Positions 52,088 through 61,271 of a DNA stretch of 64,000 nt are shown in pieces. A program made the translations under genes and the position numbers. The DNA lies in assembly GCF_020554845.1 (NCBI RefSeq), contig NZ_JAJCIA010000002.1, positions 124,001-188,000 of the forward strand, in the 5' to 3' direction. The notes beneath the pieces are model-generated. The model had not been told where the DNA came from. It searched no databases and was given only the letters and a program-made list of their open reading frames with translations. This stretch comes from Blautia faecis. GTDB taxonomy: Bacteria; Bacillota; Clostridia; Lachnospirales; Lachnospiraceae. Numbering within the stretch: position 1 is the stretch's first letter; the number at the start of each line of letters is the position of its first letter.

Positions 52088-53440
52088 ATGAAGAAACTTA
52101 CAACAGCAAAAATATGGCAGTTTGCAGCAGGTCAGTTTGGATGGGCAATGTTGTCCGGAATCATTTCAAACTGGCTTGTGTATTTTTATCAGCCAGATGA
52201 AACCGCCATCAGCCAGGGGCAGAACGTATTTATTCCACAGGGACTGGTGGTGCTTGGCATTTTCACTATTATCGGAGGAATCACAGCCTTCGGGAGAATT
52301 TTTGATGCTTTTACAGATCCTATGATCGCGTCCTGGTCGGACCGGTGTACAGCCAAAGATGGACGGCGAATTCCATTCCTGAAATGGGCGTCCTTGCCTC
52401 TGGCACTTTCCACAGTGCTGGTGTTCTGGTCCCCGATTAATGAGAAAAGCTGGCTCAATGCAGCGTTTTTGCTGGTGATGGTTCTGGCCTATTACCTTTC
52501 CATTACAGCTTATTGCACACCGTATAATGCCTTGATTCCGGAGCTGGGACATACTCAGCAGGAGCGGCTTAACATTTCTACGGTGATTTCCTTTACATTC
52601 ATTGCAGGAACTGCAGTTGCATACCTGGCACCAACTATCTGGGGTGCATTTATCCCGGCATTTGGACGTGTTGGCGCCATCCGTGTCACCTTCACGCTGA
52701 TGGCAGTGGTGGCATTTATCTGCATGCTGATACCGGTATTTTGCATTCGGGAAAAGGATTACGTGGACACAGTTCCAGCAAAAGAGTCTGCTTTTCGCTC
52801 CCTGACTGCTACGTTTAAGAATGGAGAATTTTGTAAATTTGTGGGCTCCGATATTTTTTACTGGATCGCCCTTACCATGTTTCAGACAGGTCTGCCTTTC
52901 TTTGTGACCAGCCTTCTGAAGCTGCCGGAGACGATGACAACCCTGTATTTTGTGGGGATGACAGCATTGTCTTTGGTATTTTACATTCCGGTAAATAAGC
53001 TTACCCCGAAACTGGGTAAGAAAAAGATGATTCTATTTGCATTTGCTGTATTCAGTTTGGCTTATTTCTATACAGGATTTATGGGAAAAATGAGCTTTAT
53101 TCCGGAAACCGTACAGGGATTGATCCTGACGGTGGTGGCAGCGCTGCCGATGGCGATTTTCGGAATTTTGCCCCAGGCGGTTGTGGCAGATATCGCCCAG
53201 AGTGATTCCATCACATCCGGAAGCAACAGGGAAGGAATGTTTTATGCGGCAAGAACCTTTGCATTCAAACTGGGCCAGAGTCTTTCCATGCTGATCTTTA
53301 CTGCTGTTTCTACGATTGGAGCAGGAGAGGGAACTGGTTATAGAATCGCAGCCTTTGGCGCAGCGGTGTTTTGTATGGTGGGCGGAATTATTCTGGTGTT
53401 TTATAATGAGAAGAAGATTAATGGGATTATTGGGGGATAG
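52088..53440 (+). CDS. GPH-type MFS sugar:cation symporter
   Basis: A 450-aa, 12-helix transporter of the glycoside-pentoside-hexuronide group: FGRIFDAFTDPMIASWSDR (loop 2-3) and YCTPYNALIPELGHT are typical. It takes up a sugar or polyol with Na+ or H+. AGGAGG lies before the ATG at 52088 (a GTG directly precedes it); the ATG at 52046 is in the promoter. It shares its operator with the antiporter/dehydrogenase unit, suggesting a common inducer. Confidence 0.88.
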   Translation: MKKLTTAKIWQFAAGQFGWAMLSGIISNWLVYFYQPDETAISQGQNVFIPQGLVVLGIFTIIGGITAFGRIFDAFTDPMIASWSDRCTAKDGRRIPFLKWASLPLALSTVLVFWSPINEKSWLNAAFLLVMVLAYYLSITAYCTPYNALIPELGHTQQERLNISTVISFTFIAGTAVAYLAPTIWGAFIPAFGRVGAIRVTFTLMAVVAFICMLIPVFCIREKDYVDTVPAKESAFRSLTATFKNGEFCKFVGSDIFYWIALTMFQTGLPFFVTSLLKLPETMTTLYFVGMTALSLVFYIPVNKLTPKLGKKKMILFAFAVFSLAYFYTGFMGKMSFIPETVQGLILTVVAALPMAIFGILPQAVVADIAQSDSITSGSNREGMFYAARTFAFKLGQSLSMLIFTAVSTIGAGEGTGYRIAAFGAAVFCMVGGIILVFYNEKKINGIIGG

Positions 53441-53592
53441 TAATAAAGTATTAAGACTCTCGTAAATTGTAACACATGTCGCAGTACACCTTTTTCAAAG
53501 ATACTTTTGAATGAGTTGTGTTATCAGGAATGTGTGAATCGTGATGATTGTTTTTTATGATTTTATAAGCTGCTTGTAAGGGGAGTTTTGAA

Positions 53593-54588
53593 ATGAAAAT
53601 AATACAGGAAAACGAATATTTAGATACTATGAAAAATGAGGTGGAACCTTATTTAAAGGCTCATTGCCGAGATGGGTACATTCCAGGAGCAGAAGACATT
53701 TACCATGAGAAAAATGGAATTATAGGAAAAATCCATGTGAAACGTTATCTGGCAGATGATCCAAAAGGGGTGGTTGTAATCAGCCACGGCTTCACAGAAG
53801 GTGCGCCAAAATATGAGGAGATGATTTACTATTTTTTACAGGCTGGCTATCACGTATACATGCCAGAACATATGGGACACGGCCAAAGCTACCGCCTGAC
53901 AGCAGATCCCTCATTAGTATATATTGATATCTGGAAGCGGTATGTAAGGGATTTTTTGAAAGTATGCCACGAAATTAAAAGGGTACATCCAGACCTGCCC
54001 CTGAACCTTTTTGCCCACTCCATGGGCGGTGCAATCAGCGCAATCGCCGCAGCCTGGGAACCCGCTCTTTTTCATAAAGTGATATTAAGCTCTCCTATGA
54101 TCAAACCGCTCACTGGAGGCGTGCCATGGCCGTTGACTGTACTGATTGCCCATGCAGAATGCGTTTTGGGAAAGGAAGAGTCCTATGTCTTAGGACAGAA
54201 GCCATACGACGGAACCGACACCTTCCAAACCAGCGCTGGCACCTCTGAACCTAAATTTATAAGGTACAACAACCTGCGAAAAGAAAAACAATTTCTCCAG
54301 ACCTGTGCACCATCCTATGGCTGGCTGAAGGCAGCCATAAAAATGAGCTGGTATTTAAGATACCACGGCTGGCAGAAACTCCAGTCTCCTCTGCTCATTT
54401 TCCAGGCCGAAAAAGACGATTTCGTATCCGTCCGCGCACTTCAGAAATTCGCAGCGAAAATCAGAAAGCGCGGTGCTGTCCCCTGCGAGTATGTTTACAT
54501 GCCCGGGACGAAGCATGAGATATATTGTGGCGGGGATGAGACGATGGAAGTTTATTGGGATATAATAGAAAAGTTTTTAGGAAAATAA
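53593..54588 (+). CDS. Alpha/beta hydrolase, monoacylglycerol lipase/lysophospholipase type
   Basis: A 331-aa serine hydrolase: oxyanion region VISHGFTEGAP, nucleophile elbow FAHSMGGAIS (Ser about residue 145), acid in QAEKDDFVS and histidine in PGTKHEIY. It probably cleaves lysolipids or monoglycerides. No signal peptide. GGGGAG precedes the ATG. It is a single gene followed by a regulator fossil. Confidence 0.88.
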   Translation: MKIIQENEYLDTMKNEVEPYLKAHCRDGYIPGAEDIYHEKNGIIGKIHVKRYLADDPKGVVVISHGFTEGAPKYEEMIYYFLQAGYHVYMPEHMGHGQSYRLTADPSLVYIDIWKRYVRDFLKVCHEIKRVHPDLPLNLFAHSMGGAISAIAAAWEPALFHKVILSSPMIKPLTGGVPWPLTVLIAHAECVLGKEESYVLGQKPYDGTDTFQTSAGTSEPKFIRYNNLRKEKQFLQTCAPSYGWLKAAIKMSWYLRYHGWQKLQSPLLIFQAEKDDFVSVRALQKFAAKIRKRGAVPCEYVYMPGTKHEIYCGGDETMEVYWDIIEKFLGK

Positions 54589-54615
54589 GTTTGGTGTTGC
54601 CTATAAAAGAAGATT

Positions 54616-54759
54616 ATTAGTGTAGGAAACTCTGCTTTGCTGGAGCCCATTGCAGATGCGTTTTCCATATCTGTTACTGAACTGATTTCCGGTAATACCG
54701 TGAACAACGCTAACGTGTCCGCAAACATAAAAAAAGAAACGAGCATATTTTGGAATTAA
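54616..54759 (+). pseudogene. XRE-regulator remnant
   Basis: One frame reads ISVGNSALLEPIADAFSISV, then TELISGNTVNNANVSANIKK and ends IFWN-stop. It matches the second half of the Cro-type HTH and the linker of common Lachnospiraceae XRE proteins (SLLEPLADxLxVSVTELLxGE). No start and no first HTH helices remain. The rest of the 317-bp gap is empty apart from a TATAAT-like region near 54842. Confidence 0.65.
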
Positions 54760-54905
54760 AATAAAATTAATTTTAGAACAAAAAAATTGATATACGCCCA
54801 AGTAACTGAATGAAATAATATACAATCTCTTTTTTTGGTATGGTACTATAATGAAAACAGTCTGACATTGGTTCAATATAATATCATGAGATCGGAGAAT
54901 GATAA

Positions 54906-55409
54906 ATGAACTATAAAAATGTAAAAATAGATAAAACAGCAAAAATTGCGAAGCAGTCCGTAATCATCGGTGATGTAACAATTGGCTGTGACAGCTGTGT
55001 GCTATACTACAGTGTAATCCGCGGAGATGACGCGCCAATCGTAATCGGTGAGGAAACCAACATCCAGGAAAACTGCACAATCCATGTTAGCCGCGACCTG
55101 CCAGTGCACATTGGAAATAATGTCACAATAGGCCACAATGCCGTAATCCACAGCTGCACAATCGGCGATCGTACTTTAATCGGAATGGGCGCCATAATTC
55201 TTGACGGAGCTGAAATCGGCAGCGACTGCATCATCGGCGCCGGAAGCCTTGTCACCAAAAACACTATCATCCCAGACGGCTCCCTGGTAATGGGAAGTCC
55301 CGCGAAGATTAAAAGAAACCTTACATGGGAAGAGAAGATTGGGATTGTGGAGAATAGTAAGGAATATGTGATTGTGTCAGAAGAAATGTGGAAGCAGGGA
55401 GTGTTATAA
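54906..55409 (+). CDS. Gamma carbonic anhydrase-like hexapeptide-repeat protein
   Basis: A 167-aa left-handed beta-helix protein (repeats such as VIIGDVTIGCD and NVTIGHNAVIHSCTIG). Zinc-site histidines are H82-like in TIHVSRD, GHNAVIH. Family members (YrdA/PaaY/CaiE) form trimers and some hydrate CO2. CGGAGAATGAT precedes the ATG. The next gene starts 4 bp after its stop, so they are likely co-transcribed, though no functional link is known. Confidence 0.9.
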   Translation: MNYKNVKIDKTAKIAKQSVIIGDVTIGCDSCVLYYSVIRGDDAPIVIGEETNIQENCTIHVSRDLPVHIGNNVTIGHNAVIHSCTIGDRTLIGMGAIILDGAEIGSDCIIGAGSLVTKNTIIPDGSLVMGSPAKIKRNLTWEEKIGIVENSKEYVIVSEEMWKQGVL

Positions 55410-55413
55410 ACAA

Positions 55414-58398
55414 ATGAGCAAAATTGATGAAATGCGATCCGGTTTTGAAACTGCATATATAGACGGGGCTGTTGCATCTGGTAGTACATATCGTCCTAGA
55501 TTTGTATCAAACAATTACAAAAAAGGGAAAAAGGTTCTTTCATCCATAGAAGATGAGCTTTTGACATGCGACCGTTTTCAGATTAGTGTAGCTTTTATTA
55601 CTATGAGCGGTATCACTCCATTGCTTCAGACACTAAAAGAACTTGAAAAAAGAAATATTCCAGGTGAAATTCTGACTACTAATTATCTGAATTTCAGCGA
55701 ACCAAGAGCTTTGGAGAAACTTAATTCATTATCTAACATTACTTTGAAAATGTTCGATGTAGAAAGAGCAGCCGAAGGCTTCCATACAAAGGGATATATT
55801 TTTAAAAAAGACGAAATATATCGCATTATAATTGGAAGCTCCAATATCACCAGCGCCGCACTTACCAGCAATCGTGAATGGAATACCAAGCTGCTTTCAA
55901 CAGAACAAGGCGAAATGGCGAAAGAAATTGTTGCTGAGTTCAGAGAATTATGGAACTCATCCTATGCCCTATTTTACGATGAATTTTATGAAAATTACAA
56001 AGAACGTTATAAGATAATAAAGCATCAAAGAGAAATTGCCAAAGAACAAGAAATTACTTCAATTGAAAGCTATAAATTGAAACCCAATAGTATGCAGGTG
56101 AAGTTCATTACAAACCTTCGGAAAATAGTGGAATCAGGAGAGCAAAGAGCACTCTTGATTTCTGCAACAGGAACGGGAAAAACTTTTGCCTCGGCCTTTG
56201 CGATGCGGGAATTAGGTTACAAACGAGTACTGTTCCTGGTACATAGAGGTCAATTAGCAAGACAGACGAAAAAATCTTACGAAAAGGTCTTTGGAAAGTC
56301 TGTTTCTATGGGGCTGGTAGGTGCTGGGTATCATGAGTATGATGCGGATTACATTTTTGCTACAGTTCAAACGTTGAATCGTAATGAGCATTTATTCCAA
56401 TATGAAAAGGATGCATTTGACTGTATTATTCTGGATGAGGCTCATCATGTTCCAGCCAATACTTATCAGAAAGTAATGAAACATTTTACTCCGAAGCTTT
56501 GGCTTGGTATGACAGCAACTCCGGATAAAAGAGATGATAATATGGAAGGCAGAAATGTCTATGAGCTTTTCAATTATCAGATCGCATACGAGATTCGGCT
56601 TCAACAGGCAATGGAAGAAAATCTGCTTTGTCCGTTCCATTATTTTGGAATAACAGATTTATCAATTATTGGTGATGCTGAAAATGCCTGTAGAGATTTT
56701 TCTATGTTGACAAGTGATGAGAGAGTAAAACATATTATCGGTCAAGCTGATTACTATGGCTACAGTGGAGAAAAAGTCAAAGGGCTAATCTTTTGTAGCA
56801 GTATAAAAGAAACAGAGAAACTGTCTGCGAAGTTTAATCAAATAATGAATCCTTCCACTGGACGTAAGTTTAGAACAATAGCGCTTAATGGGAATGCTTC
56901 TGAATCGGAAAGACAAGCTGCTTTTGAAAGATTGGCAATGAACGATGATGAAGCAACAGATGACAACCAGCCGTTGGATTATATTTTCTCTGTCGAAATA
57001 CTAAATGAAGGTGTGGATATTGTTGAGGTTAACCAAGTTATTATGCTTAGACCAACGCAGTCCCCAATTGTTTTTATTCAACAACTTGGACGAGGTTTGC
57101 GAAAAGCCAAGGGAAAGGAATATGTAGTTATTCTGGATTTTATTGGAAATTATAATAACAATTTTATGATTCCAATTGCGCTATCTGGGGATAGAACTTA
57201 CAATAAAGACAATATTCGTAGATACATTATGGAAGGCGGAAGGATAATTCCAGGAGCTTCTACCGTACATTTTGATGAAATTAGCCGGAAAAGAATTTTT
57301 GCATCTGTAGATAATGCAAACTTCAGTGATATTAAGCTTATCAAAGAAAATTACACGAATCTGAAGAATAAGCTTGGAAGGATTCCAAACCTTCGTGATT
57401 TTGATGATTACGGAGAGATGGATGTTATTCGGATTTTTGACAATAACAGTCTTGGTTCCTATTACAAATTCCTGGTGAAATATGAAAAAGAATATAAAGT
57501 TCGGTTGTCCTTGGATGAGGAAAAGGTAATTGAATTTGTATCTAAAAAATTAGCAAATGGAAAACGTATACAGGAACTTCAACTGTTAAAACGGATGCTC
57601 ACGTATTCTCATGGGTTTCCTAAATTAGGCCTCTTTGCAGAGCTTTCCAAAGATATGAAATCATATGGAAAAGAACTTAGCCAGGATCAAAAAGAAAATA
57701 TTGTAAATGTGATGACAAATGAATTTCCTGCTGGAACAGGTAAGAAGACCTATTCTCAGTGTGTGTTTATTGAAGAAGCTGGAAATGACTATAAACCAAC
57801 GAAATCGTTTGTGGAAATGTTATCAAATGATGATTTTTATAATATCCTTAAAGAATTGGTTGATTTTGGAATAAACCGCTACGAAAGAGATTACAGGAAT
57901 AGTTATGCTAAGACTGATTTGGTTTTATATCAAAAATATACTTATGAAGATGTTTGCCGCTTGCTGAATTGGGCACAAAATGAAGTGCCTTTAAATATTG
58001 GTGGTTACAAGTTTGACAAAAAGACAAAAACATTTCCTGTATTTATCAATTATGATAAAGAAGAAAATATTAGCGATACTACCAAATATGAGGATCATTT
58101 TATTCCTGGCTTTCGAGATCGCCTAATTGCAATTTCGAAATCTGGAAGAAGCTTGCAGTCAGAGGATGTACAGAATTTCTTAAAAGCGAAAGAGCGAGGA
58201 ATCCAAGTGGAACTTTTTGTACGAAAAAACAAAGATGACAAAATTTCCAAAGAATTCTATTATCTTGGCACTATGACTGCAAGTGGAAAAACGAAAGAAT
58301 TTAAAATGGCAAATACAGAAAAAACAGCAGTGGAGATAGAGTGGATTCTTGATGTACCTGTAAGAGAAGATATTTATGAGTATATTGTGAATTCATGA
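55414..58398 (+). CDS. PLD-nuclease / SF2 helicase / DUF3427 protein
   Basis: A 994-aa protein with three parts: an N-terminal phospholipase-D-like nuclease (HTK at 124-126, GSSN at 141-144), an SF2 helicase (Walker A ATGTGKT 251-257, DEAH 341-344, GMTATP, QLGRGLRK), and a C-terminal DUF3427-type region (about 650-994, with SYTK-like repeats NLRDFDDYG and a final YLGTMT domain). It probably cleaves or restructures DNA with ATP. A NUDIX gene follows 13 bp later; similar pairs occur in variable regions and suggest defence or repair. The ATG at 55414 follows GGGAG. Confidence 0.85.
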   Translation: MSKIDEMRSGFETAYIDGAVASGSTYRPRFVSNNYKKGKKVLSSIEDELLTCDRFQISVAFITMSGITPLLQTLKELEKRNIPGEILTTNYLNFSEPRALEKLNSLSNITLKMFDVERAAEGFHTKGYIFKKDEIYRIIIGSSNITSAALTSNREWNTKLLSTEQGEMAKEIVAEFRELWNSSYALFYDEFYENYKERYKIIKHQREIAKEQEITSIESYKLKPNSMQVKFITNLRKIVESGEQRALLISATGTGKTFASAFAMRELGYKRVLFLVHRGQLARQTKKSYEKVFGKSVSMGLVGAGYHEYDADYIFATVQTLNRNEHLFQYEKDAFDCIILDEAHHVPANTYQKVMKHFTPKLWLGMTATPDKRDDNMEGRNVYELFNYQIAYEIRLQQAMEENLLCPFHYFGITDLSIIGDAENACRDFSMLTSDERVKHIIGQADYYGYSGEKVKGLIFCSSIKETEKLSAKFNQIMNPSTGRKFRTIALNGNASESERQAAFERLAMNDDEATDDNQPLDYIFSVEILNEGVDIVEVNQVIMLRPTQSPIVFIQQLGRGLRKAKGKEYVVILDFIGNYNNNFMIPIALSGDRTYNKDNIRRYIMEGGRIIPGASTVHFDEISRKRIFASVDNANFSDIKLIKENYTNLKNKLGRIPNLRDFDDYGEMDVIRIFDNNSLGSYYKFLVKYEKEYKVRLSLDEEKVIEFVSKKLANGKRIQELQLLKRMLTYSHGFPKLGLFAELSKDMKSYGKELSQDQKENIVNVMTNEFPAGTGKKTYSQCVFIEEAGNDYKPTKSFVEMLSNDDFYNILKELVDFGINRYERDYRNSYAKTDLVLYQKYTYEDVCRLLNWAQNEVPLNIGGYKFDKKTKTFPVFINYDKEENISDTTKYEDHFIPGFRDRLIAISKSGRSLQSEDVQNFLKAKERGIQVELFVRKNKDDKISKEFYYLGTMTASGKTKEFKMANTEKTAVEIEWILDVPVREDIYEYIVNS

Positions 58399-58411
58399 TG
58401 AGGAGAAGATT

Positions 58412-58813
58412 ATGAAAACAGTTAGAGTAGTTGCAGCCGTAATAAAAGCTGTTAATGAAAAAAGCGAACCCATTATTTTTGCAACCCAACGTGGCTACGG
58501 TCCCTTAAAAGGCGGCTGGGAATTTCCCGGTGGAAAAATAGAACCTGGCGAGACACCGCAGGAAGCGTTAAAACGTGAAATTATGGAGGAACTTGATACA
58601 GAAATTGCAGTGGGAGAGTTAATTGATACCATCGAGTATGACTATCCAGATTTTCACCTTTCCATGGACTGCTTTTGGTGCGAGATTGTGAAAGGGGATC
58701 TTGTGTTAAAAGAACATGAAGCCGCAAAATGGCTGACGAAGGAAAAAATGGGAGATGTAGAATGGCTGCCAGCGGATGTGACGGTGATTAAGGCGATTAG
58801 CGTAAGAATGTAA
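58412..58813 (+). CDS. MutT-type NUDIX hydrolase
   Basis: A 133-aa (deoxy)nucleoside triphosphate pyrophosphohydrolase: GGWEFPGGKIEPGETPQEAL then KREIMEELD is a complete NUDIX box, and the N-terminus VRVVAAVIK matches the MutT/CTP-pyrophosphohydrolase group. It removes damaged or unwanted nucleotides. It lies 13 bp after the helicase gene with GAGGAG, so the two form one operon. Confidence 0.9.
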   Translation: MKTVRVVAAVIKAVNEKSEPIIFATQRGYGPLKGGWEFPGGKIEPGETPQEALKREIMEELDTEIAVGELIDTIEYDYPDFHLSMDCFWCEIVKGDLVLKEHEAAKWLTKEKMGDVEWLPADVTVIKAISVRM

Positions 58814-58827
58814 GAACAAGGTGGAAT

Positions 58828-58905
58828 ATGTGGAATGATATAGCAAATATATCGGCTATTGCTACTTTGCTTTTATTTGTATTTTATTTTCTTGGACGAT
58901 TGTGA
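58828..58905 (+). pseudogene. Truncated start of a membrane protein gene (25 codons)
   Basis: AAGGTGG precedes an ATG opening MWNDIANISAIATLLLFVFY, then FLGRL-stop. A proper ribosome site and a start of a membrane helix indicate a real gene whose remainder has been lost; a family B repeat fragment follows 7 bp after the stop. Confidence 0.5.
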
Positions 58906-58912
58906 CGCACAT

Positions 58913-58942
58913 CTTGCAGAAAGCCTTTTTAAACATGCTCTA
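58913..58942. repeat. Family B repeat, right end
   Basis: GCAGAAAGCCTTTTTAAACATGCTCTA sits at the junction of two gene fragments (given in parts: GCAGAAAGCC, TTTTTAAACATGCTCTA). Confidence 0.6.
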
Positions 58943-58944
58943 GG

Positions 58945-59040
58945 AATTTTGCACCTTATATTGGATTTACGGAAGCAGAGGTAAAGACGCTTACCGAGAA
59001 ATATAACCAGGATTATGAGAAGAAAATAACGGGAGGAACT
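58945..59040 (+). pseudogene. Fragment of an AAA-ATPase/PD-(D/E)XK-type gene
   Basis: One frame reads NFAPYIGFTEAEVKTLTEKY and NQDYEKKITGG, resembling the FGFTExEVxxLxxxY segment of the AAA-ATPase-like family common in Lachnospiraceae. Nothing before or after remains; the histidine phosphatase gene begins within 5 bp. Confidence 0.55.
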
Positions 59041-59044
59041 CACC

Positions 59045-59587
59045 ATGGGACATTTCTATTTTATCCGACACGGGCAGACCGTGTGGAATGTTGAGAACAA
59101 AATTTGCGGGGCTACAGACAGTCCGCTTACAGAATATGGACGCGAGCAGGCAAAGAAGACGGGACAGAAGATTCTTACAGAGGGGGTTAAGGCAGATGAA
59201 ATCCTTTGCTCTCCGCTTAGCAGGGCGGCAGATACGGCTCAGTTGATTTCGGAAATGACAGGAATTCCATACAGGGTGGAACCAAGGCTGATTGAGCAGA
59301 ATTTTGGAAAATGGGAGTCCACTCCTCGGGATGGGAAGGATTTCAAGAAAGCAAAGGAGTTTTTTGCATGCAGTCATGAAGGTGGAGAATCCACACTCAG
59401 GCTGGCGCAGAGAATCTATAATCTTCTTGATGAAATAAAAGCAGAGTCCGATAAAAAGACCTACATCCTGGTTGCTCACAACGGAATCGCCAGAGTGGTA
59501 CAGTCCTATTTTACGGACATGACAAATGGGGAATATGCTGCATTTGGAGTAAAAAACTGTGCTGTGGTTCGATATGATTTTAAATGA
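59045..59587 (+). CDS. Histidine phosphatase-family protein (phosphoglycerate mutase-like)
   Basis: A 180-aa branch-1 histidine phosphatase: FIRHGQTVWN (catalytic RHG), ADEILCSPLSRAADTA, and VAHNGIARV. The small size suggests a phosphatase such as CobC- or PhoE-type rather than a glycolytic mutase; the substrate is unknown. GGGAGG precedes the ATG. Confidence 0.88.
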   Translation: MGHFYFIRHGQTVWNVENKICGATDSPLTEYGREQAKKTGQKILTEGVKADEILCSPLSRAADTAQLISEMTGIPYRVEPRLIEQNFGKWESTPRDGKDFKKAKEFFACSHEGGESTLRLAQRIYNLLDEIKAESDKKTYILVAHNGIARVVQSYFTDMTNGEYAAFGVKNCAVVRYDFK

Positions 59588-59739
59588 CAAAAGAATATTC
59601 GGAATATGAATGATTATTTTGAAACGGTAAGTAATCTTGAGGTAATTAAGCCGGAAAAGAAACGAATAACTCTGCGCCATTATCCTGATTAAAGAGGCAA
59701 ACGAAGGAGAACAGGGAAAAGAGACTGGAGAAAAACTAA

Positions 59740-61245
59740 ATGATAGTTAATAAATGTTCGGAAATTTTATTAGCAAAATCAAAAAAACTATATGGGAACT
59801 ACCGGGATAACTGTACAGTTGTCCAGAGAATGCTGGAAAAATATAAAAAGTTATATCCTAATATTTCTGATTATTCTATAATGCATTTTATCGATATTGC
59901 AGAATTTTGTGATATGATAATGGATAAGCAGAAACTGGAAAATTTGAATGAAGATGAGTGCTACTGCCTTTTGTCTGCAGCGTTATTTGCACATATTGGA
60001 TTTGGCTTAAATCAGGAAATTATGAATAGATATGTGGACAAGCTTGGAATTCAGAAGCAGGCAGAAGAGCTTACGTTCTTTCAGGTTATGAGTAAATATC
60101 ATGTTTTGTTCAGTGCATGTCTGCTGGAAGAATACGGCGATATATTTGAATTTCCATCAGATCTGCATAAATATGCCATAATCCGTATGCTTCACTTTAT
60201 CGGTGAAAATGGTACAGCACCTGTTCAGTTAGAAGAAGCTTTGGTGTTGAACAATCAAAATGTTATCAGGCTGAAGGAACTGGCAGCTGTGTTAGCTGTT
60301 GGAAACCAGCTGGCAGAACTAAAAAATGCAAATATTGATTTGAGCTATGACAAGTTCGACAAATATAATTCCGAAGAAATCGTTGGATTTGTTGAAAGAA
60401 ACGTGGTAAGAAGTATTAAGGTAAAAGATGGCAAGCTGGTGATAGAAGCAGGCGGTTCGGATTCGGCTTATACACTGATTGAGCGGAAGGTAAATTTAAT
60501 TATTGATAATTTCGGGAAAATTGTCAGTAGTCTGTCTAATCGGTCAGACCACAGTTTTGATCTTTTTTCTATTGCTTCCATAGAGCTTCACCGCCTTCCG
60601 TCTGCGGAAACAGCTGAAAAAATCTATCTGAACAAAGAAATCGAAGAATTATGGACAGATGAGGACAGGAAACTGTTTCAGAAGCTTTCTCCTGAGGAAA
60701 GAGTGTTTTATGCCGATTATTTATCCACAGAATTCGAGACAACCAAATTCCTTGTAGAGTTCGCGAAAACCAACAAAGCCGTACTGGAAGGATTAGAGTA
60801 CAGAGTGAAATCACCGAAATCCTTGTACAATAAGCTTTATCAGAGAGTAGAGAAATCCTTCTTTGATTCGCTGGCGGATGTAGTCCGTTATACGATCATA
60901 CTGGATCCGGAAGATTATGTAGAACAGATCCGTTCTGTTATAACGGCTTTGTCTGAGAAAAACTGGAAAATTTATGCATTAAAAAATTATTGGACTAATG
61001 ACAGTTTTCCATACAATGGCGTGAATACCAAATTTAAAAATCCGCGCAACTACCGAATTGAAATCCAGTTTCATACAAAGGAAAGCTTTGATGTGAAAAT
61101 GAGCAAGGAAGACCACGACTTGTATGAGCAGAGAAGAGTCCTTGAGCCTGGATGTGATGAGTATAACAGGATATTGCAGCTGCAGCTGAACTTATATTCT
61201 AATATGGAGTATCCAAAAAACATTGCACTTTTAGATAATATTTGA
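59740..61245 (+). CDS. HD-like plus RelA/SpoT-like domain protein
   Basis: A 501-aa protein. Residues about 20-200 look like a helical HD-type phosphohydrolase fold, but the motif position reads LFAHIG (A84-H85) where an active HD has LLHDIG. Residues about 350-480 resemble the RelA/SpoT synthetase domain of toxin-like subgroups: SPKSLYNKL, D380VVRYT, YNGVNTKF, E441IQFHT, KEDHDLYEQRR. It may make or modify an alarmone-like nucleotide, or pyrophosphorylate RNA, as toxSAS enzymes do; this is inference. GGAG precedes the ATG. It starts a three-gene operon. Confidence 0.65.
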   Translation: MIVNKCSEILLAKSKKLYGNYRDNCTVVQRMLEKYKKLYPNISDYSIMHFIDIAEFCDMIMDKQKLENLNEDECYCLLSAALFAHIGFGLNQEIMNRYVDKLGIQKQAEELTFFQVMSKYHVLFSACLLEEYGDIFEFPSDLHKYAIIRMLHFIGENGTAPVQLEEALVLNNQNVIRLKELAAVLAVGNQLAELKNANIDLSYDKFDKYNSEEIVGFVERNVVRSIKVKDGKLVIEAGGSDSAYTLIERKVNLIIDNFGKIVSSLSNRSDHSFDLFSIASIELHRLPSAETAEKIYLNKEIEELWTDEDRKLFQKLSPEERVFYADYLSTEFETTKFLVEFAKTNKAVLEGLEYRVKSPKSLYNKLYQRVEKSFFDSLADVVRYTIILDPEDYVEQIRSVITALSEKNWKIYALKNYWTNDSFPYNGVNTKFKNPRNYRIEIQFHTKESFDVKMSKEDHDLYEQRRVLEPGCDEYNRILQLQLNLYSNMEYPKNIALLDNI

Positions 61246-61271
61246 ACAAATTAAGGAAAAGGGGAAGAAAT

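Noticed and set aside
59606..59692. A 28-codon open frame (MNDYFETVSNLEVIKPEKK...) between the histidine phosphatase and HD/RelA-like genes
   Set aside because: No good ribosome site and no recognised family; it might be a remnant but cannot be supported.
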